Positions 45,166-58,442 of a stretch of DNA of 64,000 nucleotides are shown here, piece after piece. Positions within the stretch are counted from its first letter, which is position 1, and each line of letters begins with the position of its first letter. This DNA is from Petunia secreta (Eukaryota > Streptophyta > Magnoliopsida > Solanales > Solanaceae). The position numbers and the translations under genes were made by a program. The stretch lies in contig JARKIP010000049.1 in the NCBI GenBank assembly GCA_029990175.1, positions 9,836,001 to 9,900,000 on the forward strand. Reading direction: 5' to 3'. The notes beneath the pieces were generated by a model that saw only the letters and a list, made by a program, of their open reading frames with translations, did not search any database and had not been told where the DNA came from.

Positions 45166-45360
45166 CTTTTGAGGATCCTTGACCCAAGGACCCCTTTGAA
45201 ATCTTCGAAGGCTTTGAAGCCTTAAGTTCTTTCAGGTCACCAGCCAAACCAGCTACCGAAGCCAGATCATCATCCGACTCGGTATCTTCTTCACCTTTCT
45301 TGTTCCCTTTCCCTTTCTTTGCCTTATTCTTCTTTTTGTTGATGGCACGATTTGGAAAAC
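45166..45360 (-). pseudogene. Tat antisense gene, Lys-rich exon
   Basis: Acceptor GTTAG at 45365-45361; donor GTAAG at 45165-45161, which is also the TSD of the Ogre-like element. The reading starts GFPNRAINKKKNKAKKGKG, a strongly basic, nuclear-signal-like run, then an acidic and Ala/Leu segment. The donor is still GTAAGT because the inserted LTR begins with T. Confidence 0.62.
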
Positions 45361-45442
45361 CTAACACCGAAGGAAAAAAGAGTTAATGACAAAACAAAGA
45401 ACTTCGAATAACATCTTAGGTAGAAAGCCGTAGACAGCTTAC

Positions 45443-45584
45443 CATGCCTCTTACACTGCCAGCCGAATTCAGCAGTCATTTCTATCCATGACCGAATGGA
45501 ACGTTTGCGGGCCTTGGTCACAGCCTTGACCCATTCGATTAAACCCTCGGGGGGGAGGGGGGGGGACGATAGCAACCTTGTTGG
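45443..45584 (-). pseudogene. Tat antisense gene, short exon
   Basis: Flanked by an acceptor CTTCAG (45590-45585) and a donor GTAAGC (from 45442). The introns on each side are 79 and 82 bases, ordinary plant sizes. The reading includes LIEWVKAVTKARKRSIRSWIEMTAEFGW. No known domain. Confidence 0.6.
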
Positions 45585-45663
45585 CTGAAGAACAAAAAAT
45601 GGGTTAAGATTAGAAATCAAGAACGGTCATTGAAAAAGAAATTAGGAACGAAGGAGCACTTAC

Positions 45664-46692
45664 GTGTTCTTTTCCACTTTTCTGGGAAATCAGGTCTGGT
45701 TGATAAAACGCTAGTCTCAAAGAGAATAAAGCAATCACACCATCCTCGGTCTCCGTGATCCTCGCTCTTGTGGAGAAGCGCATACTTGCCTCGGTTGTTC
45801 AAGGCCACAACCCCAGCCTTGTGGAAGTATGGGTAATAGAGAGAAATAAGATGTTGCAAAGTAAAATCCACCTCGGCCTTCTTACTTAGCCAATCCAAAC
45901 ACTGCACGACCCTCCAGACACCAGGGCCTAATTGAGCCAAGCATAAGTTGTATGCTCGGCAGAAGTGGTCGATCACCCTGTGAACGGGGAGAGTGAACCC
46001 AATGGTGAACGGGTAACTATACGCAAAAGATAACCCCTCCACATGATTGCAAACTCTGCTAGTGGGATCAGGGATGATTATTTTCACCTCGGGCTCAAAT
46101 GCACAATCCTCTCGGACTCGTTCTATGTGAGCTTGAGTAATTCGGGTCGGCGTTGTGTTTACTGGTACATTCCTGTTCAACTCTTCCTAATCAGCAGATT
46201 GCTTTTGTAGCTTAAGATTCTTTCCATTATCGAAATGTGAGGGAATGACCTGATGGGGTTCAAGCTCATGCTCGAAGGTCCAGCTTCGGCATCATTTCCA
46301 CCCTCGGTGGCGGGCAGCTCGCCCCCGATTTCTGTAGTAGCCTCGACGTCGTCTTCGTTCTCGGCGTCATTTCCCTCGCCATCGTCATCCCTTTTGATGA
46401 CCCTTTCAACGTCAGCATCAACTACCGACATGGCGTCCCCACCGATGACGCCATCTTCTTCCATTATGCTGACGCCTTCACTCACTTCAGCTCTATCGCG
46501 CCCGGCTCTCGCCTTGTGCCGCCTAGAGCCTCCAACGCTTGATGTCACTTCTCTACCGCCCTCCACCTTGATAACCTGTAGCGCCGACACGGTGGCGATG
46601 ACATCGCCACTAGCTATTGCAGCAGTGAAGCGGGAATTCCTAGCCCTCTCACCTGAATCACTTGAATCTTGTGTGGAATATGTTGCCGACAT
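45664..46692 (-). pseudogene. Tat antisense gene, first coding part
   Basis: The ATG at 46692 opens a Ser/Glu/Asp-rich region to about 46200. A frame change follows near 46180, where a frameshift or unrecognised intron is possible; an acceptor-like GATTAG is present. The second part (46180-45664) contains SFAYSYPFTIGFTLPVHRVI, then GPGVWRVVQCLDWLSKKAEVDF. This resembles the conserved block of the family called putative gypsy type transposon (Transposase_28) by memory of its pattern. It ends at a consensus donor, AC followed by GTAAGT at 45663. Antisense ORFs of this kind are known from Tat elements; the function is unknown. Confidence 0.65.
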
Positions 46693-46823
46693 GATTATAG
46701 TTTTGAATGCTAAAGATTTCTTGGAAACAGGAATTGATCAAGATGAAGATGAGTGTCCATTTTCTTTTCTTATCACTGTTGCTAGTAGGTGATGAAAGTA
46801 GTGAGAAGAACTTAGAGTGGAAG

Positions 46824-46832
46824 CATATATAG
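46824..46832 (-). promoter_or_regulatory. TATA box of the antisense gene
   Basis: Minus-strand CTATATATG lies about 130 bases upstream of the ATG at 46692, between the antisense gene and the sense-strand 3' LTR. It supports a dedicated antisense promoter. Confidence 0.5.
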
Positions 46833-47027
46833 GTTGGTGGGAAAACAAGTTGAGAAAAATCATCATTGTAACGTTGGGAGATGCAAGAAAAATGGTGTAA
46901 CCGTCCGGTACCTAGTGAGTGGTTGCCACGTGTCAAGGAATAGTGATCTGAAAGGACGCGCAACGTTGACAAAAATTTGAACACTTGGATAGGATTGAGC
47001 CATGTCATTCTCCCGCGAAATTTCATT

Positions 47028-47075
47028 CCACTCCTCGGTAACTTCGGTAATTGACCGAGGAGTGGGGGGACTATC
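47028..47075 (+). other. Hairpin and polypurine tract of the Tat element
   Basis: A perfect 12-bp inverted repeat CCACTCCTCGGT/ACCGAGGAGTGG (47028-47039 and 47054-47065) is followed by GGGGACTATC and the LTR start. The right arm overlaps the purine tract GAGGAGTGGGGGGA. Confidence 0.65.
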
Positions 47076-47634
47076 TGTATTAGGTAAAAATCAGCTTGCC
47101 TACGTGGCACCTCGGTAACATGACAAGATGATGACCGAACAGGTGTTGGCAAGCTGCAAGCCGAGGCGAGTCACAAACGGCCGAAGTCAGAGACCGAAGC
47201 TGGTGACCGAGGATAGAAAGCAAGATGTTTGCCACGGTGAAATGTCACCTCGGTCAATCGCTTAGTCATACGCCCGAAGTTAACAGTCTATGCCTCGGTG
47301 AATGAGGTCGTGTGCAGTCAACTGGTTGCCTTCAGTTTCGGCCCACTAACTCCACTACTAGATATGCAGAACGTGGGTTTAGGCATGATCAATCATGGGA
47401 AACGTGGGCAAGGCCCTTTGTATCTATAAATAGCTCCTCATTTTACACTGTATGCATTAAGAAATACTTACAGAAACTCTGGCAAAATTTCTACTCACAC
47501 GTATATATTGAAATCGCATTATTGTTCTTATATTTTAGCTTGTTATTCGTATTGTCTCGACTTTGATATTGAGATTTACTTGTATTCGCTACCCAAATTC
47601 GATTTGTGATCCTAAATCAGTTTAGGCCCATACA
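47076..47634 (+). repeat. Tat 3' LTR (right end uncertain)
   Basis: It starts TGTATTAGG directly after the polypurine tract. TATAAATA is at 47425-47432. A possible end is CCCATACA near 47634, but no second LTR or TSD is available to fix it. Confidence 0.6.
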
Positions 47635-48729
47635 TTGATTCTATAGTGTGTTGGTTGCCTTCCACAAGTCGAGCAGCTCTAATTTTATTCCAGGAGGTGT
47701 TCAGTACATTGCAAGGTTCAATTTTTCAAATGCAGCCAAATTCTACATGCTTTAAAGAGTCGAGATTTCTTTCAGAAGGAGCTGTGGGAGCAGCATAGTA
47801 GGTTGCACGGCATGTTCGAGTTCCTGATATACAGGCCAAAAAATTGAGCAAATCAATCAGCAATACATCAACACTCGGCACAACAAATTTCACTAGGCGA
47901 ACAGCAGATTTTTTTGTTCAAGTTCAAGGCGTGAACTGACTGTTTCGCCAGGAATTTTCAAGAACTAATTTAGAACCGGCTGAGTTCGTTTTCACTTTAA
48001 GCCAATATACACAGCAGCACAAAGCATCAGCGACACTCAGTGATCCGATTGTCCAGTTCCCAGATTTTCTGAAAGATCATAAGAAGCCGACTATTAGCAA
48101 TTTTTTGTCCTTCTCAAATGGCAATTCATCTCCCCTAGTTAGAACTTCTTTTTGAAACAACGCATAACTCTATGTTTTTGAATTGTAAAGGTGTCCAATC
48201 CATGTAAAAATTAACTACAAACTCATTTCTGACTAGTCAATAATTCCTACAATTGTGTGATATGTGTCGCAGTCTCTTGTAACTTGTAAGTGATCAAACG
48301 CTGAAAGAAGTATATCATTCTACATGCATGTATTCTATGAGGAGGCTGAGGCCTAACACACCACCAGGAGATAAGAAACAGAGAGCCTGATCTGCTAGGG
48401 TTTTAGAGACATGATCTACTACAATATTAGTAGAAACTTCATTCAGATATAATGATGTTGTACTATAACATAACACGTACATACAATTTGAATTAAGAAG
48501 TAAAAGAGCTGCACCCGATGATATCTTGGTCTCAGGCTGCCTACGTACCCCCATCTAACTAAGTCCTGCATGAGGGATCAAGCCACACGTAGTTCTTTTT
48601 ACATCGAAACTATACACATCAATTAACTAAAGTCAGCTACAGATCAAAAGATATGGCTGTGTCTCCACTTGAGCAGCTTCATGCTCGTCTTCAGTACTTG
48701 ATGGAACTCCCTTTCATGTCATTATGAAA
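47635..48729. other. Flank between Tat LTR and NAC gene
   Basis: No gene seen. A TACGTAGGC-type module lies at 48537-48594 (GCCTACGTACCCCC...GGGATCAAGCCACACGTAGTTC), just downstream of the NAC stop. It may lie in the NAC 3' UTR or belong to an old element fragment. Confidence 0.5.
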
Positions 48730-49983
48730 CTACCGAGTTGACTGTAGAATGGCTGTAGTGTAAGAATCAACCCCCCTATGATATCCAGCTACTTCATCAT
48801 ACCCGTGAGACGATACCCAAGATTGATCCAAGAGATCAGGGACTGAATCATTATGCTGGCCGTTCATACCTGCTTGCGCATGCAATAAGTCCCATGATGA
48901 GTAATTGTTGATATCAGTTGATGCCACTGATGATTCTGTGTCATAATTATTAGCATTCTCGAATTGCTGATCTTCATTGCTGATACTCCTCCCTGTAATT
49001 TCTCGGACAAAAGCTGCAAATCCTTCTCCTCTTTCAGTTGTATTTAATTCTTCTGAGGATGTGAGTATGCTAAGATAGCAGCTGGTTATGATCTCCTCAG
49101 AATTATTATTTGGGACACATGAGTAGTCCATATAATAAGTTTGATCCTCCTGAGACACCATCTGCATAGCCTGCTGCTGATTCGCAACAACGATATCATT
49201 CGAATCTCCAGTAGTGCTGCTTGTCTCCATAGGGACAGCAGTACTAGAAATCAAGCTTGCAAATGAGTCAAAATAATTTTGTAACTTTTTCTTCATGACT
49301 TGCATATTCTCAATAGTACACATTGGCAGCTGATCAGACCCTACCATAGGCTGCTGATCATCCGCAAGAACAATATTATTTTGATCAGAATTATTACTTG
49401 AATACATTCCAATATTTTCCTCCTCTTCAGAATAAATAGGCTGCATACGCTGTCCAACTTCTTTTTGATGATAAACAGCCTTCACCTTCCTCTTGATGCG
49501 ACACAAAACATAATCCTCGTGTCGAATTTGACCGCGTCGCCTCAACTCTTCTAGTACCTTATTGCTTACACAATACTCCTTCATATTCCACACAATCGTT
49601 TCACCATCTGAACTTTTTTCTTCCTTGAAGCGGAAGCTTTTCTTGGACCCAATCACCGACCCTTTTTTATTTGTAACCTTTTTATCCTTGTCCAATCCCT
49701 TCCACGAACCACCACAAATGAGTGTCCTATTGAAGTACTTATGGCGCTCAGATTTTTTCTTCAACTGTGCAAAGAAGTAGTTGACATCCGTCGGGTCTCC
49801 TTGAGGGAATAGTTCATCGAACAACTCATACGGCTTCTTGTCACCGTACAAGTCTTTGTTGCTTCGTATATAGTTGCACTCAAAAGGAGCATCACAAACA
49901 AACTTCATTAGATACCTAACAAGTTCTTCGTCCGTGGGACGAAACCTTACTCCTAGTGTTAGTAAATAGTCGTCGCTCATCAT
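48730..49983 (-). CDS. NAC-domain transcription factor, intronless (417 aa)
   Basis: Plant-specific DNA-binding transcription factor acting in the nucleus. The NAC domain fills about residues 8-168. Subdomain A is GVRFRPTDEELVRYL (11-25), then NKDLYGDKKPYELFDE (42-57), SWKGLDKDK (93-101), IVWNMKEYCVS (130-140) and EDYVLCRIKRK (156-166). The C-terminal 250 residues are rich in Ser, Asn, Asp and Gln, typical of a variable activation region; no membrane segment is visible. The start at 49983 gives MMSDDYLL directly before subdomain A. The frame is complete and undamaged, unlike all neighbours. Most NAC genes have introns in the domain; a single exon suggests a lineage-specific subfamily or a retrocopy. 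The neighbouring DNA is retrotransposon on both sides. Confidence 0.95.
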   Translation of the reverse strand: MMSDDYLLTLGVRFRPTDEELVRYLMKFVCDAPFECNYIRSNKDLYGDKKPYELFDELFPQGDPTDVNYFFAQLKKKSERHKYFNRTLICGGSWKGLDKDKKVTNKKGSVIGSKKSFRFKEEKSSDGETIVWNMKEYCVSNKVLEELRRRGQIRHEDYVLCRIKRKVKAVYHQKEVGQRMQPIYSEEEENIGMYSSNNSDQNNIVLADDQQPMVGSDQLPMCTIENMQVMKKKLQNYFDSFASLISSTAVPMETSSTTGDSNDIVVANQQQAMQMVSQEDQTYYMDYSCVPNNNSEEIITSCYLSILTSSEELNTTERGEGFAAFVREITGRSISNEDQQFENANNYDTESSVASTDINNYSSWDLLHAQAGMNGQHNDSVPDLLDQSWVSSHGYDEVAGYHRGVDSYTTAILQSTR

Positions 49984-50081
49984 TATACTGAAAACCCCTA
50001 GTACTCAAAAAACGAATGCAATGCAAAACACAACAAAGTGAAGTATTGAAAGAGAGCTGCTTTCAATTACATCCGTACATC

Positions 50082-50091
50082 ATATATATAG
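50082..50091 (-). promoter_or_regulatory. Likely TATA box of the NAC gene
   Basis: Minus-strand CTATATATATG about 100 bases upstream of the ATG, the expected spacing for a short 5' UTR. Confidence 0.6.
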
Positions 50092-50905
50092 GGCGTGTAA
50101 CTACTTGGTGTTTAGCCGAATAAAATATCGTCTACTAATTAATTAGTTTCCTTTTCTTGTCAGAAAAGCAATTACCTTAAGTTAGAATTCGGAAACATAT
50201 AAATACCCGTGAAAAGTACGCTTATTATTATTACTTAAGAATGCTAAAATTATTAAACATAAAGAGATGGATTTTGATGATTCCGATTAGTTTACCAGAG
50301 GTTTAATAACATTTTTTCTTAAAAAATATATACTAGGGATCAATTTGTAATCAACTTGAGAAATAAGAATTTGAAAATTAATCAACATTAGAATTAGTTC
50401 CTTTATATAATTTTTTGATGTACAAATAGAAACAATAAATTAGAAAAATAGAGGAAAATTTGGCTTGCTCCTTCCATGTTCACCTATAGCGTCCTTAAAA
50501 AGTCTTAGAAGGTGAATGATTTCAATGAATGTTCGTGTAGAAGAAGAAGAATTAACGAGAGTTAGAGAGTCAAGTTAATAATTTGTTTACTCATTCGAAC
50601 AACCTCAACTAAATCTTAAAAAACAACTTAAACTTATTATTTATGATAATTATAAAAATGATATGCTTCTATTAAAACTAGTGTCTCGCACGTGTACGCA
50701 CTTTATTTTGTAAAATATTATAGATATTATTAAAACAAGACTTTCAAAATATAATTATACATGAAATCTGACGCTTAGAAAAAACCACCAAACTCAACTT
50801 ATTCACTTAGCACCTAATTTTGTAAATAATATCTAAACAAAACTTTAAAAATATAAAATTTTACGCTTAGAAAATCATCAAATTAATATAGTGCTTATCA
50901 AAGGA

Positions 50906-50972
<67 letters not shown>

Positions 50973-51173
50973 AAGCTCATTAACCTTTAAATTTCGTAAA
51001 CTTATATATCCATTCACGATATGCAGAAATTTTTCTAAATGCTATTGTAACGTAATATAAAACCTTAATTATTCCTGATTATAATGTCCCTGCAAGAGAA
51101 AACATATTATGAAATCATGATGATCTATTCTAATACTTAATTTATAAATCACAAAAAAAATAGCATATTCAAT
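50092..51173. other. AT-rich intergenic DNA
   Basis: No gene. It holds the NAC upstream region and a long (TA)n run at 50907-50968. Confidence 0.6.
50907..50968. repeat. (TA)n microsatellite
   Basis: About 30 TA units. Confidence 0.95.
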
Positions 51174-51840
51174 ATTGATGACACGACCCGAAATCCGGTT
51201 AGGTCGTGCGGGCACCCGACATCCTCCCCTAGACCCGTCGGGCGAACCCTTACCAATTAAATAAGGAAAATAAATATAACAATTCATAGATAAGGGCAAC
51301 ACTTAAAATAAGACACAGACATATTGATACCTCTAAGCTGTACAAAAGAAATTACAGCTGACTACCCAACATACTAGGTTTAGGGTTATCCAGACTAGAC
51401 ATCTAAGAGTACAGAAGAAGACAAATACCTCCTGAAGCGAGCAATATGCAACTGAAATAATAAACATAAAACTGGTGGCCATCCGGAATAAAAGTTGGCT
51501 CACCCTGACAGCTGAAGTCGTCTTCGCTCCATCACAACGTGGCGAATTCAATCCTGGAGCAAACCTACCGAAACGAAATAGATAGACAAGAAACAAACAA
51601 CAAACAAGGGTGAGTCAAAAGGACTCAATAAGTGGGGCAGACTAGCCACCTCAAAGAATAGGATAGCTAGCCAGGGAGGAGAAACAAATAAAAAAAATTC
51701 CTCTTATTTAAATTATAAAAAGGCAGAGCCAGATAATAACTAGAAATACGTATGGAATGACAAACTCATCAACAACAAGGAACGTCGGATAACCAAAACA
51801 TTTACGTATCCCGAATACATCAACAATCAGAAATACATCA

Positions 51841-51933
51841 TGTTGCGGCGTGCAACCCGATCCATATATTCCTCCTGTTGCGGCGTGCAACCCGATCCAT
51901 ATATTTATATCGTTGCGGCGTGCAACCCGATCC
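51841..51933. repeat. Three ~35-bp tandem units in solo LTR
   Basis: Each unit carries GTTGCGGCGTGCAACCCGAT, in which GTTGC/GCAAC can pair around GGCGT. Confidence 0.85.
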
Positions 51934-52106
51934 CCGCAACCCAGAATGCGAGCCAGGAATATATAAACAAACTGAGATATGTCCACGACATAGTATACAT
52001 ACCGCATACGTAAAACACAACACAATACACATAATAGTCAGTATGCGGTGCAATGAGATGGGATGAATGCGGTACAATGCAATGCAGTCACATATGCCTG
52101 ATACCT

Positions 52107-52430
52107 ATCTCCGGCGCGGGACTCTCATCGTCTACCAGGAGATATATGCAATAATGACCCTTCACCGGCTCGGGACTCTCATCGATTACCGGGAAGTATA
52201 TGCAATGATGACCCTTCACCGGCTCGGGACTCTCATCGATTACCGGGAAGTATATGCAATGATGACCCTTCACCGGCTCGGGACTCTCATCGATTACCGG
52301 GAAGCATATGCAATGATGACCCTTCACCGGTGCGGGACTCTCATCGCCAACCGGGAAGTATATGCAATAATGACCCTTCGCCGGTGCGGGACTCTCATCG
52401 CCAACCGGGAAGTATATGCAGTAATGACAG
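52107..52430. repeat. Six 54-bp tandem units in solo LTR
   Basis: Units start near 52107, 52161, 52215, 52269, 52323 and 52377 and share CGGGACTCTCATCG and GGGAAGTATATGCAAT. Because 54 is a multiple of three, ORFs stay open on both strands here by repetition alone. Confidence 0.92.
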
Positions 52431-53815
52431 CCAGAGTACAATGCTCAGATACTCAATGCAATATCAGCAACGGGACATAACATATAATATACAATGTAAA
52501 TCCAAAGCTAAGGCGTAATGAGTACGCCTATCGGCAGCTACACATGTAAGGAACACGTGGTAGAAAATCCACGAGGCCAGGTGCCTCCAAAGAAATGGAT
52601 ATAAACACTTACCTCTTCCAAAACATAGTACGGCAAATCAACAACCGCCTTATCCTTTGGTTTCCTTGCCAAACGATCCCACTATATTCAATAAGCAGAA
52701 AAATATATCAATTTAGGCTAAAGGCTTCATTCCTCACATCTTAGGGCAATCCGGGTAGGAACCTGATACCCTATTCGCATACGCAATACGCAGGTCAGGC
52801 CTATGTACAGGGTTTAAGGTCACATAACCAAACCCCAAATAAATTACGTTTATATGTTCCCCATAACTCACTGAGTACGAATATATAATCAATTCTCTTA
52901 TCGGGGTCCATTTGACCCTTTAAACTATTAATTGAACTTATTAAAACGATGTCTAATATTCCAATTTTTCCGTCAAAATATATTCAAACACACGTAATAA
53001 ACTCAAATAATATATTAAGATCATTACCTGAATGTTTCAAGGTGAAAATTCTATCTTTTCTCCGACTCTTTTCTCATTATCTGGCATTTTTCGCTGCGTC
53101 ATGAATTATTTTTTTCCTTCTGCGCTTTCATTTTTTCACGTTTCTGTGAAAAACGTTGAAATGCACAGGGATACATATCCCCACAACCACCGCCCACTTT
53201 TTTAATCTTTTGCTTTCCTTTTTGTATTTTGTCTTTTTCCCATTTTGTTTTCCTTTTTTTTCTTTTCGCAACGAAAATTAAAATGGTACTCTGCGATATT
53301 TGAAATAATTCCAACTTTTGCATACAAGTTAAACAAAATATATGTAACATACTCGCGAAGGCGGATCTCAAATCGGACTCCCAAAACTCAAGATGCAAAT
53401 TTAAATGAAAAAAGTCAAATTATTTAACTTTCGGCATTTTAACGGAAACTAGCCGAACAACATCGAAATTCACTTTCGAAAGTTCATAAAAGTCACAAAT
53501 AATCATACGAACCTAACGGCACTTTCGAATTTCGAATCGGAGCTCATTCGGCAAAACCGAGCTCGAAAATCTCTTTTCAATATTTATCGCCAATAAAAAC
53601 TGAAACCTTCTTCCGATACCTACCAAACGAGGTCTGATTTAGCTCAAATTTTACAGACAGGTCCTAATAGACATTATGAATATTTTAAAATTATCGACAC
53701 GCCAATCGGAGTCCTAACTTCCGAAACGACTAACCGAGGTCGTTTCAATTGAATAGAATGAAAAATGTTGATCCTGTTTTAACTTCATTAAACCATTTCA
53801 AATTTTCAAAATAAT

Positions 53816-54131
53816 AGATTGCAACACAGTAAAATCCTTGCCAATTAGTTATGATAATTGTTTGAACCTGAAAAGCCATGTCATTTTGTTGTCTAAAGAC
53901 AACTTCTATAGTCAAATATTATTTCACTATTATTGACACTGCTACAATCTACAGTACTTGCATAAATTCTTCAACATAGATTGCAACATAGCAAAATCCG
54001 TGCCAATTAGCTATGATTACTGTTTGAACCCTTAAAAGCCATGTCATTTTATGCGTCTGAAGAAAACTTCCATAGTCAATATTATTTCACTATTATAGAC
54101 ACTAGCACAGTTGCATAAATTCTTGAACATA
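53816..54131. repeat. Tandem duplication, about 162 bp
   Basis: 53816-53977 and 53978-54131 share AGATTGCAACA(C/T)AG, GCCAATTAG(T/C)TATGAT and AAAAGCCATGTCATTTT with scattered differences. No gene in this interval. Confidence 0.85.
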
Positions 54132-54260
54132 TACCACATAAAGAAATGAAGCATTGTATTTGTAAATCATTATGGTAGACACACCTTCCACGCTCCAAAT
54201 CTCCATTACAAAGCCACAATAAAAAAGGTAATAGAGTTTACTTTCAATACTCCTTGTAAA

Positions 54261-58395
<4,135 letters not shown>

Positions 58396-58404
58396 GCCGC
58401 CCGT

Positions 58405-58442
58405 CTTTACCCGAAAAGGATGAAAGAGTTTTCAGGGTAAAG
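58405..58442 (-). other. Hairpin beside the polypurine tract
   Basis: CTTTACCC (58405-58412) and GGGTAAAG (58435-58442) form a perfect 8-bp stem. The other Ogre-like element has a partial counterpart CTTTG...CAAAG just after 35688. Confidence 0.45.

Larger units (their letters stand above)
2520..47634 (+). mobile_element. Old 5'-truncated Tat-type gypsy element, host of the nest
   Basis: A Tat-type integrase end (2520-3597), a 3' non-coding segment, an antisense spliced gene and a plus-strand 3' LTR starting at 47076 can be read as one element once three later insertions are removed. The strongest proof of continuity is that the exon at 31852-31585 joins 5961-5519 in frame across the Athila insertion, and the intron at 32508-32426 continues from the donor at 45165. 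Extra antisense ORFs between pol and the 3' LTR are known in the Tat lineage. The 5' LTR, gag, protease and reverse transcriptase are missing. The 3' LTR right end is uncertain (47600-47720). Confidence 0.75.
51179..53747 (-). mobile_element. Solo LTR (2569 bp)
   Basis: Minus-strand LTR starting TGAAACGACCTCGG and ending GATTTCGGGTCGTGTCA, flanked by the duplication ATTGA (51174-51178 and 53748-53752). No internal region or second LTR is present, so it is the usual product of recombination between two LTRs. It contains two tandem arrays. The parental family is not identified. Confidence 0.88.

Noticed and set aside
46177..46260. Possible short intron between the first two antisense ORF parts
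   Set aside because: An acceptor-like GATTAG exists, but the only nearby donor (GTCATT) is poor and leaves the wrong phase, so a frameshift is equally likely.
48315..48554. 79-codon minus-strand ORF downstream of the NAC gene
   Set aside because: No domain, and it overlaps the TACGTAGGC-type module. Probably UTR or flank.
52067..52480. Open frames on both strands
   Set aside because: Caused by six 54-bp repeats, a multiple of three, inside a solo LTR.
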